DNA from: G965216255 sp965216255
GTDB taxonomy: Bacteria > Bacteroidota > Rhodothermia > Rhodothermales > Bin80
Reading direction: 5' to 3'
Length of the DNA stretch: 64,000 nt
Assembly (NCBI GenBank): GCA_965216255.1
Contig: OZ244148.1
Coordinates: 4,526,001 to 4,590,000, forward strand
The translations under genes and the position numbers were made by a program. This document shows positions 56,989-64,000 of this stretch, in pieces. The stretch's first letter is position 1; each line of letters starts with the position of its first letter. The notes under the pieces were generated by a model. The model saw only the letters and a program-made list of their open reading frames with translations, made no database searches and was not told the DNA's origin.

Positions 56989-57381
56989 CTATTCCTTGTC
57001 CAGGATGCGGCCGATGCCCTCCAGTATGTCTTCCGAGTCCGTACGTATGAGGGCCAGGATTGCACTGTGGGGAACGATCAGGTACTTGGTCCGCTCATAG
57101 GTCAGCTCCACGGATTCCTTGCGCAGGTAGAAGGCATAGTCGCCTTCGCGCGCCTGTAGTGGAAGGTAGCGTACGGCCTCCTTGGGTGCGGCCCACGGCT
57201 CTCCCTCCGTGTATTCCGGATTGGGCATCAGGTGGCCGGGACCGACCCCGGCCACGCGGCCACTGCCGATGCTGTCGCGTTCGGCGACGGAGGCTGGCAG
57301 CACCAGGCCGGAGTCGGTATGCTGCTCGCCGCGATCGGGTACTACCAGTACGCGGTCACCAACAATGATAAGCTCTGACAT
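56989..57381 (-). CDS. GroES-like co-chaperonin
   Basis: A 130-residue protein. IIVGDRVLVVPDRGEQHTDS and GLVLPASV include the GroES dome/base pattern, and TYERTKYLIVPHSAILALI closes the domain. It is longer than GroES (about 97 residues) because of extra sequence between about residues 55 and 85. No groEL is adjacent, and the TonB gene is downstream by 61 bp. It may be a divergent second GroES or a related chaperone. It shares the strand with the symporter, 12 bp apart. Confidence 0.75.
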   Translation of the reverse strand: MSELIIVGDRVLVVPDRGEQHTDSGLVLPASVAERDSIGSGRVAGVGPGHLMPNPEYTEGEPWAAPKEAVRYLPLQAREGDYAFYLRKESVELTYERTKYLIVPHSAILALIRTDSEDILEGIGRILDKE

Positions 57382-57393
57382 ACATAGCGGCGT

Positions 57394-59178
57394 TTAGTCC
57401 TGCCGGCGCAGCATCCACCAAAGGTAGGCGCCGGCAACGGCAGCGAGTAAGATCGAAACCGCGGCTCCAGCCACGTTCGAGAGCAATACGTAGCCGGTAG
57501 CAAAGAGTGCCGCGTACACAAGCACGACCCCGGCTGTCCACTGCACGAAGAGATGCGCAAATCCATCGTCCGGCCGTACAGTCGGATTGGCGGCCGCTAC
57601 CGGGCGCCAGCCTGGTCCCGGGGGGCGCACCGTGGCATAGAAAGCATGCAGAACCCGCGCCTCCGTCGGTCTGGTAGCGAAGGTGACGGCGAGCCAGAGG
57701 AGGGTGGTAAGGGCTACTACCGTGAACAGATTGCCCGGGAAGGGCGCATCGAGCCCGGGTATAGGTACGCCGGCAAGTGCCAGCGCAACCATGCCCATGG
57801 GCACCATCGTGGCCGTAAGTTCGCTCCAAGCATTCAGACGCCACCAGTACCAGCGAAGCACCAGCACAAGCCCCAGCCCGGCGGAGGCTGTCAGAATAAG
57901 CTCCCAGGCCTCGCGGATGGTATCGAGCTGCGTAGTCACGATAATGCCGAGCACGGCGACCGCGAACGTAAAGAGACGCGAAATCTTCACGTAGTAACGC
58001 TCGCTGCGGCCCGGCCGCACGAAGCGGCGCCACCCGTCGTTGACAAGATAGGAGACGCCCCAGTTTAGCTGCGTGGAGATGGTGCTCATGAACGCGCCCA
58101 GGAATGCCGCCACCATAAGACCGAGGAGCCCGGCAGGCAGTACGTCCCGCATTACGAGTACAAAGCCCTCGCGAGTGTCGGCCAGGCCCGGGTACAGCAC
58201 GAGCGAGGATAGCGCGACCAGGATCCAGGGCCACGGGCGCAGGCAGTAGTGGGCAATGGTAAAGAAGAGCGTGGAAAGGAGGGACTCCTTTTCGTTCCTG
58301 GTGCTCATCATGCGCTGGGCGACATATCCTCCTCCACCGGGCTCGGCCCCGGGGTACCAGCTCGACCACCACTGGATGCCTATGAATGCAATGAAAGCGG
58401 GAATGGTGAGCGCCATGGCGGCGGCGCCGCCGGCAGCCTCACCGAAGGTTGGCAAGAGCCGAAACGTCTCGGCCGGAAGCTGGGCCTGGAGTCCGGCTAT
58501 GCCACCGATGGAGGGGTCGCGCAGCACGAATATGGCCATGAGGATGGAGCCCGCCATGGCGATGGTGAACTGGAAAGCATCCGTTACGACGATGCCCCAG
58601 AGCCCCGAAAGCAGCGTGTACAGGGCGACCATAAGCACGAGCGCACTGACCACCAGGAGGGCTATGCTGAATTCCATGCCAAGGAGCGTGAACGAAGTGC
58701 GGCCAAAGAGCGTCAGGTCCGGAAAGAGCACCTCTATGATGGTCTCCATGGCAAGCGACACCCATCCCATGATGAGTACATTCATGAGGAGTCCAAAATA
58801 GACGGCCTTTAAGCCGCGCAGCGCCGCCGCGGGGGCGCCGGCATAGCGCATTTCCACGAATTCCACGTCGGTCGTAATGCCGCTTCGCCGCCAGAGCCTG
58901 GCGAAGAAGAAGACCGTCAGCATGCCGCCGAAGGCAAAATTCCACCATATCCAGTTGCCTGCAATGCCGCTATCGGCCACAAACTCCGTGACGGCAAGCG
59001 GCGTGTCGGCAGCAAAGGTCGTTGCGACCATGCTGGTCCCCGCAAGGTACCAGGGCATGTTGCGCCCACCCAGGAAATACTCCGTGGTACTCCGGCCGGA
59101 GCGCCGGTAATAGAAAAGGGCTATCCCGAATGATACCAGGAAATACAGGCCGACGAGAAACCAGTCGAGTAGAGTCAT
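57394..59178 (-). CDS. Sodium:solute symporter family transporter
   Basis: A 594-residue multispanning protein of the SSS family. WFLVGLYFLVSFGIALFYYR is the first membrane segment, STTEYFLGGRNMPWYLAGTS is the family's characteristic loop, and MVATTFAADTPLAVTEFVAD continues it. About 13 hydrophobic segments are seen. The substrate (sugar, amino acid, acetate or other) is not predictable. It is followed by the GroES-like gene. Confidence 0.88.
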   Translation of the reverse strand: MTLLDWFLVGLYFLVSFGIALFYYRRSGRSTTEYFLGGRNMPWYLAGTSMVATTFAADTPLAVTEFVADSGIAGNWIWWNFAFGGMLTVFFFARLWRRSGITTDVEFVEMRYAGAPAAALRGLKAVYFGLLMNVLIMGWVSLAMETIIEVLFPDLTLFGRTSFTLLGMEFSIALLVVSALVLMVALYTLLSGLWGIVVTDAFQFTIAMAGSILMAIFVLRDPSIGGIAGLQAQLPAETFRLLPTFGEAAGGAAAMALTIPAFIAFIGIQWWSSWYPGAEPGGGGYVAQRMMSTRNEKESLLSTLFFTIAHYCLRPWPWILVALSSLVLYPGLADTREGFVLVMRDVLPAGLLGLMVAAFLGAFMSTISTQLNWGVSYLVNDGWRRFVRPGRSERYYVKISRLFTFAVAVLGIIVTTQLDTIREAWELILTASAGLGLVLVLRWYWWRLNAWSELTATMVPMGMVALALAGVPIPGLDAPFPGNLFTVVALTTLLWLAVTFATRPTEARVLHAFYATVRPPGPGWRPVAAANPTVRPDDGFAHLFVQWTAGVVLVYAALFATGYVLLSNVAGAAVSILLAAVAGAYLWWMLRRQD

Positions 59179-59657
59179 GCGGAGGCGCTGCCGTTCGGCA
59201 TAAGGTAGGAATTAATTTCCGGGCTCGTTGAAGCCGAATCCAACTTTTCCGCTACCGATTCAAGTTCCACCCCTGGTGCGGAGACCGAGACCGGTGCGAG
59301 GCCCTTGCCAGCGTTACCCGGCGCCATTTCGGCAGCTGCCCACCCGTCATGTCCGGGACTTCCGTCTCCCTACCTGCCCCAGCCCCGGTAAATGCATCGC
59401 CTGGGTCTTCCGCGTTGTTCGAGATCGCTGTGGACAGCCACTTGGCGATTTTGCAGGGAGAATTCGTAAACGATTCCGATGGCACGACTCTATGCAGGGA
59501 TTTACGCCAAGCATTTTCGAACCTCTCCGCACTCTGCAGGTAAATCCTGGCTGTTTCTTGCCACCCTCGTTGGCATTTGACGTACATATTAGTCTCTCAG
59601 ATATTCTTTATTGCGGAGGCAATATTCGCTCGACGTGCCCGAAAGGAGAGGGCAGCT
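59179..59657. other. Divergent intergenic region, symporter versus esterase
   Basis: About 480 bp with no credible gene. It must hold promoters for both sides; GAAAGGAGAG at 59641-59650 is a strong ribosome site for the ATG at 59658. Confidence 0.5.
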
Positions 59658-60983
59658 ATGGTTCAAATACTAGCCGCGAAACGGCTCATTATTTCTCTTG
59701 GCCTTTTGAGTCTGGCGACGACAGTGACAGCCCGGCAGACGATTGTTGACCAGTTTGAAAGGCGTTCGTATACGCGCAGTAATTACACACTCCCGTATCG
59801 ACTTTTTGTGCCTGTGGACTACGATTCTTCCATGGTATATCCACTTGTTCTGGCACTTCATGGCGCCGGAGAACGCGGCAGCGACAACGAACGCCAAATT
59901 CAACCGCACCGTCTCGCCACGTTATGGGCCGATCCAGGCAATCAAGCCGCAAATACTACCTTTGTGGTAGCTCCTCAGGTACCACCCAACGGTCGGTGGA
60001 CGGCAGGTCTTCCTGTTGTTCAATCAGATTTTAACGATGGCGGAGTTGACAACACTTGCGATTCTCGACTCGCTCGCCAGCGAATTCAGTATTGATCTGG
60101 ATCGAGTGTATGTCACAGGACTGTCGATGGGCGGACATGGGATCTTATTTCCCGACTACCGGAAAGGTGCGCGGCAGCAGTTCCCATGAGCGGTAATGCA
60201 GATGCGAGCCAAGCGTCAAGACTTCTACATGTACCCACATGGGCATTCCACGGAGCATCGGACACCGTCGTGAGGCCCTACGGCGCACGTGGCCTTGTCC
60301 AGGCCATGGAAGACCTCGGGCGAGACGTGATTTACACGGACTGTCGGCGCGCACCTGTTCGAAGGACTAATTTCGAATGTTCGGGCACGATGTCAAATGC
60401 TGCGCTGGCCGACGCTATTGATGCATACGCCGACTTGATTTTCACCAGTGTTCGAAACTGCGGTCATGGCCCCTGGAATGTGTGGTACGATCACCCCCTC
60501 CTTGCAGACTGGCTGTTTTCCAAGAATCGTGTGGACCCGGAAACCATCGAGATATTGGCGCCAGCAAACGGCCGCGTCTGGAACGGAATCACTCCAATTA
60601 CCTGGAATGCGACCGGAGCTGCCACAGACACGATCGAAGTCTGGATCAGCCTGGAAAACAACAAGAACAGGGAACAGGTGGGTAGAGCGACGCTCGGTGA
60701 AGCGAGTTACGCGCTTAACACGGCAAACTATTCCGATGCAGCAGTAGTCCGCCTTCGCCTCTTGGCCTTCAACGAGGCAGGACGCATTTATGGACGGCAA
60801 ACCAGCGGGCTGTTCAGCATCGATAACGAATATAACGGCGTACCCTTTCTACTCATTGACGACGAATCGCTGCGGTTCGATCCTAGAGTTGCGGATGAAT
60901 CGGTGAACTTATCGATACTTGCAGCGGATCCTGAAGGCAATCCACTACCCGCCAATGTCTATTACCCCGAATTATTCACATAA
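59658..60983 (+). pseudogene. Secreted esterase/hydrolase (PHB-depolymerase-like), frameshifted
   Basis: The start has a signal peptide (MVQILAAKRLIISLGLLSLA) and LFVPVDYDSSMVYPLVLALH with GAGERGSDN. After frame changes near 60035 and 60140, YVTGLSMGGHG (GxSxG nucleophile) and VPMSGNADASQ, then VPTWAFHGASDTVV (catalytic Asp) and NCGHGPWNVWYD (catalytic His) follow. Together they make an alpha/beta hydrolase of the esterase D/PHB depolymerase type with a C-terminal Ig-like addition (ILAPANGRVWNG, PITWN). At least two frameshifts make it a pseudogene, and it is followed by IS1380 sequence. Confidence 0.75.
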
Positions 60984-61105
60984 ATGCAAAGTTGATGTTC
61001 GAAGGCAAACTTATTGAGTCCGTAAACTATTGATTGTGTTTCGGTTATACGAGAACATCGTAGTAGCTTTTTCGGTTCGAATAGCGAACCAGAAATACGC
61101 TCAAG

Positions 61106-62091
61106 GTGAATCCCATGGCCTCCAAAGCAGCTGGACATGTGTTGACGGCGCCCTTCAATAAGTCTGTAAAAGTCACGGAGCACCATTCGGAAAGGTTAAC
61201 CGCTGATGCCGGGGTCCTCCTGCTGCGGTCGCTCTTCATGCTTACCGGCCTCACAGCTCGCCTGGCAGCGATCCTGAGCGATTCCCGCATTCCGGGGCGC
61301 ATTACGCATCGCTTTGATGAGCTCTTGCAGTCTGTCTTGCTGCTCTTGGCGCAGGGCAGGATGCGCCAGCGTGATATGCGTCGTCTGCGCCATGAGGCGG
61401 CCATGCGCCCCGTCGCCTCAATGAAGGCAGGGATGGGTGGGATGAATGACGGCAAGCCTCTGGCCTCACAGCCCACCATTTCCCGGCTGTTACGTAGGCT
61501 GGGCACAAAGAAGAACCTGGCCAGATTGAGCCATTTCGTCGCCACCTTTGCCATGGAGCGTCTCCTGCATGCCAGAGGCGGCAAGCGCTACGATACGCTG
61601 GTCATGGATATAGACGCATTGCCCGTGGATGCCCATGCTCGGCAGCAGGGCAGTGCCTATAACGGGCACTACAAGCGCAACATCTTTCTGCCTCTTATCG
61701 CCAGTTGTGCGGAAACCGGCGACATGCGCATTGCCACGCTGCGTCGTGGCAATGCGCATGTCGTAAACGACTGCTACGACTTTATCAAAAGATTGCTCTC
61801 AGGCCGCGAACGGATGTGGCCCGGAAGGTGATCGTGCGGTTGGACGCGGCCTTTAACAGTGGAGTGTTATGCAGTAAGCTGGAGCGGATTTGGATCGGCT
61901 ACATAATGCGCCTGAAGGAAAACGACGTCCTGCCGGCAGTGGCCGAGCCCTATTTGTCAGGCGTACAACCCGAAGAGGAACAGTGCTATGAAATACCGCA
62001 CCCTGTCGTGGGAGCGCGAGCGGCGCGTCGTGTTGGTGGTGCTGCCGAATTCCAGGGAACTGTTCCCCGAGCACTTCTATCTTATTACCGG
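61106..62091 (+). pseudogene. IS1380-family transposase, frameshifted and 3' truncated
   Basis: VTEHHSERLTADAGVLLLRS and ASQPTISRLLRRLGTKKNLA belong to the N-terminal half; MDIDALPVDAHARQQGSAYN and GHYKRNIFLPLIASC are the catalytic-Asp region of IS1380. After a frame change near 61815 IVRLDAAFNSG continues with the second Asp strand. The C-terminal part (LFPEHFYLIT) stops exactly where the IS256 end begins at 62092, so its Glu region is lost. Confidence 0.8.
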
Positions 62092-63505
62092 GAAAAATTG
62101 TCCAATTTTGGGTCTGCAGAATGCCGCGGCATGGGATTGGGGAATTGGAATTAGGCGGCCTGTTTGTCTACTTCTACGCTGTACTCGTGTGGGGTTGTTT
62201 CCAACACACGGATGAGCAGCTGCGATCCAGTCAGCCTCCGCCAGCGTTTCTGCGCTTCCCGGGTCAGCTTGTAAACCATCATCAGTGTCGCCTCCCGGCT
62301 GCCGCATCCCTTGGTTTGCCGTGTACGTTTCCCTGCGCTCGCAAACGTGGACTCAATGGGATTCGAAGTCCGAAGGTGAACCCAGTGTTCGGGCGGGAAC
62401 TGGTAGAAGCTCAAGAGCTCCTCTTGATCCTTGCGCAGACAGGTGAGCGCCTTCTCGTAGGCGCCTCCGAAGAGATTCGCGAAGGTATCGAGCGCCTTCA
62501 GGGCATCCTTCCTGGACGGTGCCGTATAGACGCCACGGAGCCTCTCTTTCGCAGATCCCTGCAGCTTTCTGGGCAGCTTACCCGGCACGTTGGCTGTCTT
62601 GTGCACCCAGCATCGCTGTTGTAGCGTGGAGGGGTATACTTCATCCAACGCAGCCCAGAAGCCCAGGCCTCCGTCTGCTGTGGCCACCTTAGGCGCTACG
62701 TCCAAGCCTCGTTGTCCAGCAATAGCTCCTTCCAGGACAGCCTGCTTTCCCGCTCTGCGTCCAATAGCCCTACGAATTCTTTCTTGCCATCGGGTGTAAC
62801 TCCCATAATAACAAGCATACATGGACGCTCGTTTCCCATGCGAACATGGAAGTACAGCCCGTCAGCCCAGAGGTAAACATACCGCTTGCCCGCGGGGTCC
62901 CGATTGTTCCATTGCCGGTATTCCTCTAGCCAAGCCCCCTTGAGTCGGCTGATCGACGATGGCGACAGGTTGCCAGCTTGCGGCCCAAGTATGGCCTCCA
63001 GGGCCAGAGGAAAGTCGTTGGTCAAGACTCCCCGCAGATACACGGCCGGGATGAGCGCATCAGCCGATCTTCGATCGGCCAACGACGGACTGCGGCGCAT
63101 ATAGCGCGGCAGTACGGCGCTGGTGAAGGTATGCCCTGCTCGAGGGTCACGGATATGGGGTCGCTGGATCGCTAGCGGGCCCGCACCGGTGAGGATTTCT
63201 CTTTCCGGCTGGTGGCCATTGCGTTTGACGATTCGGTGGCCGCGCTCATTTCGCAGGTGTGCATGGGCCTTCACGTAGTCGTCGGCTTGCCGCTCGAGCG
63301 CTGCCTGAAGCATGCGCCGGGCGGAGCTGCGCACCAGGTCATCCAGGGTGCTGAGTGCCTCCTCACGGGTAAGGAGTGAGTGTACGTTGGATTCTGTTGG
63401 ATCTGTCATACGATGTAGTCCGGATATGCGCGTCTAGGGCGATTGATGGGTACTCCACAAAGATACGCCGCGGCACTCTTTAGACCCAATATTTGACAGT
63501 TTCTC
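62092..63505. mobile_element. IS256-family element
   Basis: Imperfect terminal inverted repeats: gaaaaattgtccaattttgg from 62092 to 62129, and its counterpart from 63468 to 63505 (gagaaactgtcaaatattgg read inward), matching at about 30 of 38 positions, both ending in TGCCGCGG. The element interrupts the IS1380 transposase on its left. No clear 8-bp target duplication is visible. Confidence 0.8.
62151..63409 (-). pseudogene. IS256 (Mutator-type) transposase, one frameshift
   Basis: The first part has KRNGHQPEREILTGAGPLAI, YVYLWADGLYFHVRMGNERP (catalytic Asp) and LSWKELLLD. The second part, in another frame, has GLDVAPKVATADGGLGFWAA (second Asp), QQRCWVHKTANV and SNPIESTFASAGKRTRQTKG (Glu). 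The join is a one-base loss near 62710. Otherwise the protein looks recent and complete, so this is the youngest-looking element in the window. Confidence 0.88.
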
Positions 63506-63579
63506 GAAGCGGGACCGTTAACGAACTCAAAAAACGACCGTTGCCTATGCACTCAATGCCGAAAAAAGAGAGTATTCGG

Positions 63580-64000
63580 TCAATCACTAACAACACGCAG
63601 CGCTTCGATCCGCCACCGCATTTCTTTGGCATAGCGCTCGGCGCCAGGGAATCCGGTGGACTCGTATTGGATCCGTCCCTCGGGTCCCAGGATAATATGG
63701 GTGGGGAGGCCGATCACCCTGAAATCCGTCTCACTGCCCTTGTCGAACAGGACTGTAAAGCGATAGTCGGTTTGGTCAAGGAATTCGCGCGCTTCACTGG
63801 GATCCTTATCCGTGGTAATGGCGAGAAACACCACATCGTCGGCTGATGCGTACGAATCCACGAGGTCCTCGTAATGGGGAAACTCTGCGCGACAGGGGGC
63901 GCACCAGGAGGCCCAGTAGTTGAGAGTCACCACCTTACCCCGAAGATCCGACAGGCGCCATTCATAGCCTTGGGTATCGGTGAGGCTGAAATCGGGGGCC
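63580..64000 (-). CDS. TlpA-like thioredoxin-fold protein, N-terminus beyond window
   Basis: The visible part is the thioredoxin fold. NYWASWCAPCRAEFPHYEDL has the redox WCAPC motif, GLPTHIILGPEGRI includes the cis-Pro, and the text runs to the right edge with ALPDF-like upstream residues (APDFSLTDTQGYEWRLSDL). Proteins of this type reduce disulfides or help cytochrome c maturation in the periplasm. The start is outside the window; a possible signal or membrane part cannot be judged. Confidence 0.88.
   Translation of the reverse strand, partial: APDFSLTDTQGYEWRLSDLRGKVVTLNYWASWCAPCRAEFPHYEDLVDSYASADDVVFLAITTDKDPSEAREFLDQTDYRFTVLFDKGSETDFRVIGLPTHIILGPEGRIQYESTGFPGAERYAKEMRWRIEALRVVSD

Noticed and set aside
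62690..62720. Programmed frameshift in the IS256 transposase
   Set aside because: IS256 elements do not use frameshifting; a single-base loss explains the break.
1..64000. CRISPR array
   Set aside because: No set of short repeats with spacers was found; the only tandem arrays are coding repeats with 345 and 906 bp periods.

Overview
The window looks like a chromosome segment from a Bacteroidota/Rhodothermota-type (FCB group) bacterium, about 58% GC by eye. The clues are a TonB-dependent receptor with an N-terminal carboxypeptidase-regulatory-like domain, a RicT/PSP1 protein with a Cys/Gly-rich N-terminus of the Bacteroidota kind, HutF-type histidine degradation, and a tRNA without an encoded CCA end. 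The genus cannot be fixed from the sequence alone.

Layout. (1) 37-8079: a giant exported repeat protein with Ig-like and Calx-beta-like arrays and a C-terminal autotransporter-type barrel. (2) 8185-16396, all minus strand: a complete aerobic CO dehydrogenase cluster in transcription order coxM-coxS-coxL-coxG-coxD-coxE-xdhC/coxF-like-mocA. The large subunit carries the form I motif AYRCSFR, and the XdhC-type maturation protein is fused to a copper-binding-type HMA domain. (3) 16971-22834: histidine utilisation, hutI-hutH-hutU on minus and hutF divergent on plus. (4) 23053-25418: ricT and an amidase, translationally coupled. (5) 25419-34209: an island that separates ricT from holB, two genes that are adjacent in Bacillus subtilis. 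It holds a Dam-like methylase, a 44-aa coupled ORF, an unknown protein with a nuclease-like signature, a truncated ImmA-like protease, a frameshifted DUF4411 protein, a 1128-aa PLD-SNF2 helicase, and relics of IS1595, IS256, IS21 and an LRR gene. (6) 34210-35533: holB and a tRNA with anticodon CAT. (7) 35612-53940: an accretion zone. It has an IS4/Tn5-like element with a DruA-type domain, ISNCY and IS3 relics, a retropepsin-like gene pair, an IS1182 element that truncates hsdS, and a rearranged type I restriction locus. In that locus hsdR is split into two fragments, one fused to a mobilisation-protein tail, and an IS1634 element sits before the other. (8) 54246-59178: TonB receptor, divergent GroES and sodium:solute symporter, all minus. 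(9) 59658-63505: a frameshifted secreted esterase followed by an IS1380 relic cut by an IS256 element. (10) 63580-end: a TlpA-like thioredoxin running off the window.

Working picture. The core genes (cox, hut, ricT, holB, TonB receptor, symporter) are open and intact, whereas almost every mobile or restriction gene carries frameshifts, in-frame stops or truncations. This points to real decay in accessory DNA rather than general sequencing error. The cox cluster would let the cell oxidise CO for energy. CoxD, CoxE and the XdhC-HMA protein are expected to build the Mo-S-Cu site. The hut genes convert histidine to N-formylglutamate. The ImmA-DUF4411-helicase genes and the methylase/unknown/44-aa genes are the best candidates for a less familiar defence or conflict system.
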